NCBI GenBank assembly: GCA_024225895.1
Contig: JAAEMC010000798.1
Coordinates: 1-9,218, forward strand
Origin: Desulfobacteraceae bacterium
GTDB taxonomy: Bacteria > Desulfobacterota > Desulfobacteria > Desulfobacterales > Desulfobacteraceae
Direction: 5' to 3'
DNA: 9,218 nucleotides
Shown here in pieces: positions 1 to 6,900 of the stretch; the first letter of the stretch is position 1, and each line of letters begins with the position of its first letter. The position numbers and the translations under genes are program-made. The notes below the pieces were generated by a model. It worked only from the letters and a program-made list of their open reading frames with translations. It was not told the DNA's origin and ran no database searches.

Positions 1-1329
1 AATCCGGGATCTGTGGATGAAACCGGCCCTGATATTACCCTTTGAAATAACAGAAGCATCAATGATTCCGTTTGTGACGAGGACATCTCCTTCCGCTTTA
101 ACGATACCGCCGTCAATTGTGCTTACAACAACATTGATAGCCTCAACCTGGAATCCGCTTTTTATGGTGCCTGAGATAAAGACATTTTTATCAAATTTGA
201 CATGTCCGGTTTTAAAATCCACATCGCCCTCAATAACATAGGAATCATTGACCCTGATTTCATTTACTGTATTGACTCTCGGATTGCCGCTGACCTCTGC
301 ATATACCTTTAATTCATCCTTTGAAATCCGGGCACCTTCTCCCCATTTCATCTCCTTATCCATGGGTGCAATATAGGGAACGGCATCACCATAAATACTG
401 ATTCCATCCTTTCCTTCCTGGGGTGGAATTTTTTCTGCAAGAAGATCCCCTTCGGCAACATAGGGTATCTCCCCTCTGTCCTTAAAATCAATGGATCCAT
501 CTTCCCCGATACTGCCGGCTTTTAGATGATCTGTCTCAAACATATAGATGATTTTTGCATCTGTTCCGTGTATGGGCGCCAAGCCGCTTGCTACTTCAAA
601 AAGTTTATTTTTGTAGATATTGGTGCTGATAAAATGTTTTAATTGCAGATCATCCTTAATCCCATATATGATATCGTTTTTTTCCATATAATGTTTTAAA
701 TCCTTCAAGGAAAAGCTAGGCGTATAGGAATCTGTTTTAATGACAAATGCTTTTAAAAAATCTTGTTGAATAAAAAAAATAATTTCTTTTTCAGCGATTT
801 CAGTCATCTTAGGCTTATTGGTATCTGTTTCGCCATAGCCGGGGCGGGATTGCTCAAAAGCGGTCTTCATTCCCATGCCGTCTTTTCTTGAAGCGGATTC
901 TAATTTCTGTTTTTGAAGAATTAATTTGCGCTGCCTGTCGGAAATCATACCTGCCTCAACCAGCAAATCGCCTAAAAAGACTGCTTGTCCCTCTCGTTTC
1001 ATGGTCTTTTGTTCATCAATAGCCAATTTAAGGTTGCTTTCATTTACAAAATCAAAATCAAGGCAAAGAGAGCCGAAACGGGTATCATTCTGGATTTGCG
1101 CAAATGAGATACAGGCGTTTTTCAGGTTGGAGATGTCTTTGGGGCGGACATATTTTTGGGACTGCATGATTTTGAGAACATCAATATCATCCCTATCCTC
1201 GTATTTTTCTAAATTCTGAGTTAATTTCTGAAAGTTCTTTTTGCTAAGATAATTTAGAAATAACGCGATTTTAGTAATCAATGCATTACGGCTGTTCATG
1301 CTTCCTTTATTTGTCTTATTTCTCGCCAT
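1..1329 (-). CDS. DUF342/FapA-family protein with N-terminal MshEN-like motifs (C-terminus outside window)
   Basis: An open frame of 443 codons runs without a stop from ATG at 1329 to the left edge, so the C-terminus is missing. From about residue 180 to the edge the protein has the look of the DUF342/FapA family: a mixed N-terminal domain (about 180-340, with phrases such as VAEGDLLAEKIPP and DGISIYGD) followed by glycine- and valine-rich repeats such as IEGDVDF, ISGTIKSG, VKAEGDVLV and ISKGNI (about 345-443), typical of its right-handed beta-helix. Family members are cytoplasmic, and FapA-type proteins are thought to assemble at the cell pole or act in surface or motility functions. Residues 84-141 hold two tandem MshEN-like motifs (separate entry). 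No signal peptide or membrane segment is seen. The start at 1329 is preferred because AAAGGA lies about 9 nt upstream; ATG at 1299 has its purine run only 3 nt away. Family confident, exact role unknown. Confidence 0.85.
   Translation of the reverse strand, partial: MARNKTNKGSMNSRNALITKIALFLNYLSKKNFQKLTQNLEKYEDRDDIDVLKIMQSQKYVRPKDISNLKNACISFAQIQNDTRFGSLCLDFDFVNESNLKLAIDEQKTMKREGQAVFLGDLLVEAGMISDRQRKLILQKQKLESASRKDGMGMKTAFEQSRPGYGETDTNKPKMTEIAEKEIIFFIQQDFLKAFVIKTDSYTPSFSLKDLKHYMEKNDIIYGIKDDLQLKHFISTNIYKNKLFEVASGLAPIHGTDAKIIYMFETDHLKAGSIGEDGSIDFKDRGEIPYVAEGDLLAEKIPPQEGKDGISIYGDAVPYIAPMDKEMKWGEGARISKDELKVYAEVSGNPRVNTVNEIRVNDSYVIEGDVDFKTGHVKFDKNVFISGTIKSGFQVEAINVVVSTIDGGIVKAEGDVLVTNGIIDASVISKGNIRAGFIHRSRI
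907..1080 (-). other. Tandem MshEN-like (c-di-GMP-binding type) motifs in the DUF342 protein
   Basis: Residues 84-107 begin RFG and end IDEQ; residues 118-141 begin FLG and end LQKQ. Both follow the 24-residue pattern known for the MshEN cyclic-di-GMP domain of MshE/PilB-type ATPases (RLG, two hydrophobics, Gly, two hydrophobics, Leu, Leu, Gln at fixed spacing). In the first copy R84, G86, L100, I104 and Q107 fit, but the second Gly is D93. In the second copy G120, L123, V124, G127, I129, L138 and Q141 fit, but the leading Arg is F118 and a Leu is R134. The linker between copies is 10 residues, whereas the canonical linker is about 5. The fold assignment is likely; ligand binding is uncertain because of these changes. 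Confidence 0.55.
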
Positions 1330-1349
1330 GTTTACCCATCCTTTATTGC

Positions 1350-1378
1350 ATTCTATTTTTCATAGGATAAATCGTCAA
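1350..1378 (-). promoter_or_regulatory. Candidate sigma70 promoter of the DUF342 gene
   Basis: On the minus strand TTGACG (1378-1373) and TAGAAT (1355-1350) are separated by 17 bp, each one or two bases from consensus. Transcription would begin near 1343, giving a very short leader that barely contains the AAAGGA ribosome-binding site. That tight fit lowers confidence and leaves open a start codon at 1299. Confidence 0.5.
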
Positions 1379-1404
1379 GGGAAAATTCAACAGGGAAAAT
1401 TCAA
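1378..1404. repeat. Two 13-bp direct repeats (period 14) between divergent promoters
   Basis: AGGGAAAATTCAA occurs at 1378-1390 and again, perfectly, at 1392-1404. One helical turn is about 10.5 bp, so the copies are not exactly in phase. The pair lies directly upstream of the leftward -35 box (1373-1378), where an activator or repressor would bind, and about 27 bp upstream of the rightward -35 box. A role as a regulator-binding site is inferred. Confidence 0.5.
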
Positions 1405-1430
1405 TACGAGCAACTTGGATGAAAAATTTG

Positions 1431-1458
1431 TTGACATCAAAATAAAATTCAGTATAAT
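1431..1458 (+). promoter_or_regulatory. Near-consensus sigma70 promoter of the regulator-hydro-lyase operon
   Basis: TTGACA (1431-1436) and TATAAT (1453-1458) are perfect consensus boxes with a 16-bp spacer. Transcription would start near 1465, about 30 nt before the regulator ATG at 1495. The leader is very AT-rich and includes an imperfect symmetric stretch (TTTA...TAAA, about 1468-1484) that could hold an operator for the XRE protein. A promoter this strong beside its own repressor-type gene suggests tight repression. Confidence 0.7.
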
Positions 1459-1494
1459 TAATTAAACTTTAAATATACTAAATTTGGTGAAAGT

Positions 1495-2076
1495 ATGAAA
1501 TATAAATTGGGTGCGCCTTTAAGAAATATACGAAATTCGAGAAATCAAACAATTAAAGAAGTGGCATCAAAAGCCGGTGTGAGTTCAAGTCTGCTTTCCC
1601 AGATTGAACGTAACAGGATTTCGCCGTCTTTGGATACTCTTTTTCAAATACTGGAAGTGTATGGGGTAGCGCCCAATAAGTTTTTCAAGGATTATGAAGT
1701 CAGTTCCCGGGTTGAGATTATAAAAAATAATAAACGCCAGGCGTATGAGCGAAAGGGATTTAAGTATGAAAAATTATGCGGCGTAAGCCAGGTTAAGGGG
1801 AAATATTCATTCAATGCGTTTTTCATGGAATTGGCTCCTGGAAATGAAAGAGGCAATTTTGAAGACGGCCATATCGGAAGGGAATTGGGTATCGTGGTGG
1901 CTGGAAAAGCCCAATTGATTTACGGTGAAGATACATATGAACTCAGCCGGGGGGATTCTGTATCTTTTTTTTCTCAAATACCTCATGTGCTCAGGAATAA
2001 TTCAAGAGAAGTATTCCAGGCTTACTGGATTGTAACTCCGGCAGACGGAGAAGATTATTTCGGAGATAAAACTTAA
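1495..2076 (+). CDS. XRE-family HTH regulator with C-terminal cupin domain
   Basis: This 193-residue protein has the standard layout of the XRE-cupin (PuuR-like) transcription factors. An N-terminal helix-turn-helix spans about residues 6-65 (the core TIKEVASKAGVS, then SLLSQIERNRISPSLDTL). A C-terminal cupin_2 barrel spans about 105-182, with LGIVVAGKAQLIYG, the turn RGDSVSF and IPHVLRN. The usual cupin metal set is only partly present (H126, E130 and H164 can be seen), so the barrel may bind a small organic ligand without metal or with a reduced site. GGTGA lies 4 nt before the ATG. The gene follows a consensus promoter and ends 16 nt before the hydro-lyase large-subunit gene, so it is very likely co-transcribed with it and controls the operon, including itself. 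The effector is not shown by the sequence; a substrate or product of the enzyme is the natural guess. Confidence 0.92.
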   Translation: MKYKLGAPLRNIRNSRNQTIKEVASKAGVSSSLLSQIERNRISPSLDTLFQILEVYGVAPNKFFKDYEVSSRVEIIKNNKRQAYERKGFKYEKLCGVSQVKGKYSFNAFFMELAPGNERGNFEDGHIGRELGIVVAGKAQLIYGEDTYELSRGDSVSFFSQIPHVLRNNSREVFQAYWIVTPADGEDYFGDKT

Positions 2077-2082
2077 GAAATT

Positions 2083-2092
2083 GGAGTATATT
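2083..2092 (+). promoter_or_regulatory. Ribosome-binding site fixing the large-subunit start at 2093
   Basis: GGAG at 2083-2086 sits 6 nt before ATG 2093. The longest reading of this frame would begin at TTG 2081, inside or before this site, and would leave that codon without a Shine-Dalgarno sequence. The start at 2093 (MGLTIAEK) also matches the usual beginning of the family. Confidence 0.75.
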
Positions 2093-3379
2093 ATGGGCCT
2101 TACAATTGCAGAAAAAATTTTTAAAGATCATTTAATTGATGAACCTTTTGGCGATGTCAGTGTTTTAAAACTGGACCGGGTTTTTTGCCATGAAATAACC
2201 ACTCCAATTGCGATCCTTGATCTTATGGACCGGGGAAAAGACAGGGTGTTTGACCCGGATAAAATAAAAGCGGTCATTGATCATGTGACACCTGCTAAAG
2301 ATTCAAAAACAGCAATGCAGGGTAAGATTTTAAGAGAATGGGCAAAACGGCATGGCATCAAAGATTTTTTTGATATCGGGCACAATGGTGTTTGCCATGC
2401 AATTTTTCCTGAGAAAGGATTTGTCCATCCCGGGTTTACGATCATTATGGGAGATTCTCATACATGTACCCATGGCGCTTTTGGAGCTTTTGCAGCCGGT
2501 GTGGGTACTACAGATCTTGAGGTGGGAATTTTAAAAGGAGTCTGTACCTTTAAGAAGCCGGACACCTATAAACTTGAAATAACAGGCACAAAACCTGCCG
2601 GAGTGTATGCCAAAGACATTATTTTAAAAATTATTCAAGAACTTACAGTCAACGGAGCCACAAATATGGTGATTGAATTTGCCGGTGAAGTCGTGGACAA
2701 GATGAGTATGGAAGAAAGAATGACCTTGTCAAATATGGCGGTTGAAGCAGGAGCAACCTGTGGTATATGTGCACCGGATATGACCACGGTTGAATATTTG
2801 TGGGAATTTATAAAAGATGATTATGCCGGGAAAAAAGAGGCACTGGAATCATTTTCAAGATACAAATCCGATCGGGATGCCCGATATGTAAAAGAAAAAA
2901 CTATTGATGTCAGCAGGATGGAGCCGTTAACGACTTTCGGCCATAAACCGGATAATGTCAAGCCGGTTTCACAAATGGCAGGAACCAAGGTGGATCAAGT
3001 CTATATTGGTTCCTGTACAAATGGCCGGATCGAGGATTTAAGGGTTGCAGCCAAGGTTCTTAAAGGAAATAAAATTAATGAAAATGTTCGGGCCATTGTA
3101 TCGCCGGCAACACCAAAAATATTCTCCCAGGCACTGGCTCAAGGGTTGATTAATATTTTTATGGACGCAGGTTTTTGTGTCACCAATCCCACATGCGGGG
3201 CCTGCCTAGGCATGAGTAACGGCGTACTTGCAGAGGGTGAAGTAGCAGCAGCCACGACTAATCGAAATTTTAACGGACGAATGGGTAAAGGTGGTATGGT
3301 TCATCTGATGAGTCCGGCCACTGCGGCTGCAACGGCAATAAAAGGTGAAATTGCCAATTCCGAAATGTTTACCCTCTAA
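2093..3379 (+). CDS. leuC: 3-isopropylmalate dehydratase/homoaconitase-family large subunit (LeuC-like)
   Basis: This 428-residue protein is the [4Fe-4S] subunit of a two-subunit hydro-lyase that isomerises a hydroxy-diacid by dehydration and rehydration. Family marks are GDSHTCTHGAFGAF (120-133), YIGSCTNGRIEDLR (304-317) and NPTCGACLGMSNG (365-377). The three cluster ligands are C308, C368 and C371, followed by the conserved NRNFNGRMG stretch. The length fits the short archaeal-type LeuC/HacA group (about 420) rather than E. coli LeuC (about 466) or aconitase A (about 890). An extra CGIC pair (C223, C226) stands where many relatives have non-cysteine residues. The gene sits between the XRE-cupin regulator and the small subunit. 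Isopropylmalate (leucine synthesis) is the default substrate; homoaconitate, methylmalate-type or dimethylmalate-type substrates cannot be excluded because no leuA or leuB is adjacent. Family certain, substrate not. Confidence 0.9.
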   Translation: MGLTIAEKIFKDHLIDEPFGDVSVLKLDRVFCHEITTPIAILDLMDRGKDRVFDPDKIKAVIDHVTPAKDSKTAMQGKILREWAKRHGIKDFFDIGHNGVCHAIFPEKGFVHPGFTIIMGDSHTCTHGAFGAFAAGVGTTDLEVGILKGVCTFKKPDTYKLEITGTKPAGVYAKDIILKIIQELTVNGATNMVIEFAGEVVDKMSMEERMTLSNMAVEAGATCGICAPDMTTVEYLWEFIKDDYAGKKEALESFSRYKSDRDARYVKEKTIDVSRMEPLTTFGHKPDNVKPVSQMAGTKVDQVYIGSCTNGRIEDLRVAAKVLKGNKINENVRAIVSPATPKIFSQALAQGLINIFMDAGFCVTNPTCGACLGMSNGVLAEGEVAAATTNRNFNGRMGKGGMVHLMSPATAAATAIKGEIANSEMFTL

Positions 3380-3391
3380 GGAGAAATCAGT

Positions 3392-3916
3392 ATGAAGAAT
3401 TTTATAGGAAACGTATTATTTTTAGACCGGTCGGATATAAATACAGATGAGATTATACCGGCAAAATATTTGACCGAAAACGATAAAACTGCCTTAAAGC
3501 CGCACCTTTTGGAAGACTTGAAACTTCCGGGATTTGATTCTGCAAAAGACCTGGATGATAAACAAATTATTATCACAAAGGCGAATTTCGGATGCGGATC
3601 ATCGCGGGAGCATGCCCCCTGGGCTCTTGAAGTGAATGGGATTCATGTGGTGATTGCCAAAAGTTTCGCCAGGATTTTCAGGCAGAATATGTTTAATTGC
3701 GGAATGCTTGCCATAGCACTTTCCGATGCAGATATCGAGATGATTGATAGTGAGTTTGCCCATACATCTACCAATGTTTCCATAGATGTTGAAAATGGTA
3801 TTATTCACCTCTCATCAGAAGAAAAAGAATATAATATCGAATTTTCTATATCGGATTTTGATAAGGCGCTTATTAAGATCGGTGGATGGGTGGAGTATGC
3901 AGATCTGCACTATTAA
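3392..3916 (+). CDS. leuD: 3-isopropylmalate dehydratase/homoaconitase-family small subunit (LeuD-like)
   Basis: This 174-residue protein is the swivel domain that completes the active site of the large subunit encoded 12 nt upstream. AAGGAG (3378-3383), which overlaps the upstream stop, lies 8 nt before ATG 3392. DINTDEIIPAKYL (15-27) is the family's N-terminal signature. GCGSSREHAPWAL (67-79) carries the catalytic serine region (S70/S71) and substrate-binding R72. FARIFRQNMFNCG (92-104) is also conserved. The loop after IIPAKYL, known in archaeal relatives to help choose between isopropylmalate and homoaconitate, reads YLTE and continues through NDKTALKPHLLEDLKLPGF, longer than in the typical archaeal LeuD of about 160 residues. 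This suggests a distinct subgroup whose substrate cannot be read by analogy. The gene ends the operon; the next gene is convergent. Confidence 0.9.
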   Translation: MKNFIGNVLFLDRSDINTDEIIPAKYLTENDKTALKPHLLEDLKLPGFDSAKDLDDKQIIITKANFGCGSSREHAPWALEVNGIHVVIAKSFARIFRQNMFNCGMLAIALSDADIEMIDSEFAHTSTNVSIDVENGIIHLSSEEKEYNIEFSISDFDKALIKIGGWVEYADLHY

Positions 3917-3948
3917 ACTCAAGTGAAGGATATTTGAATACGGGGAAT

Positions 3949-3976
3949 CTGACCTTGGGGTAAAAATTGGGGTCAG
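3949..3976. terminator. Weak hairpin between convergent genes
   Basis: CTGACCTT (3949-3956) can pair with GGGGTCAG (3969-3976), six Watson-Crick pairs plus two G-U on the plus strand, with a 12-nt loop. It fills the 60-bp gap between the end of the small-subunit gene and the stop of the kinase gene, where a bidirectional terminator would be expected. No uridine run follows on either strand, so intrinsic termination is only a possibility. Confidence 0.25.
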
Positions 3977-6900
3977 TCACTTGGCCTCATCAAGTATTTT
4001 TCTTACCATTTCTCCAATTTCAGATTTCACAACCGGTTTCATTAAAAACCCTTTTAGCCCTAAAGATTTTGCTTTTTTGTCACTCATCCTTTCACTAAAT
4101 CCGGTACAAATAATTATCGGGATGCCGGGCCTGATAGCGAGTAATTCCTTGGCAAGCATATCACCGGTCATATCAGGCATAGTCATGTCACAGATAACAA
4201 GGTCATAAGAGTCAGGGGCTGACCTGAATGCCTCTAACGCATCCAGGCTGCTGGTATATTCGCTGACAGTATAACCGATCCGTTCAAGTATTTGTTTTTC
4301 AAGTCGAGCAATAGAGACTTCATCATCAACTAAAAGTAGTCTCTCCGTGCCGGTTAGCCTATGTTCAGTCCTTTTTATTATTATCCTTGATGACTTAGAT
4401 TTGCTGATCAAAGGCAGAAATACCTTAAAAGTTGTTCCTTTTTCAATTTCACTGTCAACCTTGATATCTCCTTTGTGCTCTTTCACAATACCGTAAACAA
4501 CAGAAAGCCCAAGGCCTGTTCCTTTACCTTGCTCCTTGGTTGTATAATATGGCTCAAAAATTCTTTTCATCTCGGTGGGTTTAATACCAATACCCGTGTC
4601 TGAGACAGTAAGCACAGCATAGGAACCTTCTGCAAGCGATGTTCCTTGTAAATCATAATTATTGCAATCTTCCTGGGACAGCCCAACACTAATGAATCCA
4701 CCAGAGGCTTCTATTGCGTGGTAAGCATTGGTAATCAAATTCATGGATACTTGATGGATATGGGTGGGATCTGCATTGACCATACAGCAATTTTGCTGAA
4801 TATCCTGTTCGATTTTGATATCACTGGGAATGGTTGATCGAACTAATTTGAGTACTTCCTTTAAGACCTGCTGAACCCTCATAGGCATCATTTTGTGTTC
4901 ATCCTGGCGGCTGAAGGCAAGTATCTGTTTAACTAATTCACTACCACGCTTTCCGGCCTTCAGAATTTCATTTGCATTTTCATATTCCAGACTATCAGGG
5001 GAAAGGTCTTCCAACAGCAGCTCAGACATTCCGACAATCGGGAACAGGATATTGTTAAAATCATGGGCTATTCCACCGGCAAGATTACCGATAGATTCAA
5101 TTTTTTGGGCTTGTTGCAGCTGGATTTGAAGATCTGCTTTTTCTTTCTCAGCCTGCATGTGATCTGCCAGATCTGTAATTATACCACCAATGGAAAGGAC
5201 TTTTTCCTGTCTGGAGTCAAGAATCGGGAAATAATTGGCATGGTAAAATATTTTTTCACCCTTTTGATTGATTCCCGAAGATTCCAAAGATATTGTTTGT
5301 TTTGATTCAATTATTTTTTGAGTTAATTCTCTGTGGTCTTCGTGTACCTTTGTATCCTCAAACAACTCAAGGATTGTTTTTCCGATATGTTCCTCAGCAG
5401 GTCTTCCATTCATTTTAGCCAAAGTTTCATTAATTGCCAAATATCTTATCGGGTCATTCGTATCCCAAATCAGCATGCCTATTGGTGAGTTTTGAAAAAA
5501 TGAATCTAATCGTGCTTCACTCTCTTTTAATGATTTCTTGGCCTTTCGCTGGGCTAACGAAATGGCTACATTACCAGCCATGCGTTCGATGTGAGCTACA
5601 AAGTTAGGAGAAAAGAAATCTTTTTTGTGATCGTTAAACTGCAGTAGGCCTAATATCTCATTCCCTTCGCGCAATGGAGCCAGAAGGACAGACTCGTAGC
5701 CCTCGGCGTTACAACGGTTGCGTGTTCGCGCCTGGCGATCCTCCTCGGTTGTGCTTGCAAGAAGCTCAGTGGTACCATTGGAAATGAAGCTTCCATAAGC
5801 GGTGAAAAAATGTTTTTCTGCATCGAAACGTCCGCAGATGATGTTTCCGCACATGCATTCCAGCACTGGATTGCCTGTCTCGTCACGCAGCAGTTGTCCA
5901 TCCAGATCATTCACGCATAAATGGGTTTCAGCCTTTACAAAATCATCGGAGAAGCCAATGGTCTCATAGTAGGGGAAATCATCTCCGTCACGTAAGCGGA
6001 TGCCCACAGCCTCGCAATTTGACACTTCGTGCATGAAATTCAGCAAGGACCTCATCAGTCCACTATGACTGGTTTGGGTATTGAGGATTTCCAGCATGCG
6101 GATTGTGTTTTCTCGTTCGATCTCTGCCTGCTTGCGCTCGGTGATGTCTTCTCCAAGGGACTGGTAGACAACGGCCCGGCCCTTATCATCGAATAGAGCC
6201 CGGTTCGTCCATCTATGCCATCTGATCTTACCACCTGATGTGATTACCGGATGATCGTGTGATAGTGAGGGCGATTCTACCGTCAGTGCTTCGATGTTGC
6301 TCATCACTGTATTCCGGTCAGCTTCAGGAATAAGTGTGAGGAATGACGATCCGATTAATTCCTTGGATGTTTTATTAAAATAGCTGCAGTAGGCGTTATT
6401 TACGAAAACAATTTCGCCTTTAGGCAGAAATCGGCAGACCAGCACAGGGGTGTCCTCAACCACTTTTCGGTAGCATTCTTCGCTTTCGGCCATGGCTTTT
6501 TGTGCCTCAAAAAGGTCGGTGTCGTCCCGTACCGATTCAATGATGTGGGTAACCTTCCCCATTGTATTCTTTAAGGGTGATATCAAGACGTTGGCATGGA
6601 ATCTGCTGTTGTCGGCAGTAAGGTGTTCATGATACAAATTGCAGGCTTCACCGGTTTTGAGCACGGTAGACAGTGGGCAGGTTTTACCTTGCTCATGGCA
6701 AGGCGTATCCAAGCCGTGCAATGTCTTGTAGCAGTGCCGGCCGATCGCCTCTTCACGCGTAAGTCTGTTTTTCTGTAAGGCCGTACGGTTGATGTCTGTG
6801 ATACGGTATTCGTGATCGATTACCAGGATATTCTCGCGCATGCTGTTTATCAATTTGCGGTAGTAGTACTCTTTTTCCTGAAGTTCTGTTTGAGTATGCC

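Noticed and set aside
926..1219. 97-codon plus-strand frame
   Set aside because: It lies antisense within the DUF342 coding region, whose translation is clearly protein-like.
2081..2092. TTG start giving four extra residues on the LeuC-like protein
   Set aside because: The GGAG ribosome-binding site at 2083-2086 lies inside this extension and is correctly placed for ATG 2093.
5650..5910. 86-codon minus-strand frame in the kinase gene
   Set aside because: It is an out-of-frame shadow of the GAF domain; the real frame carries the conserved GAF sequence.
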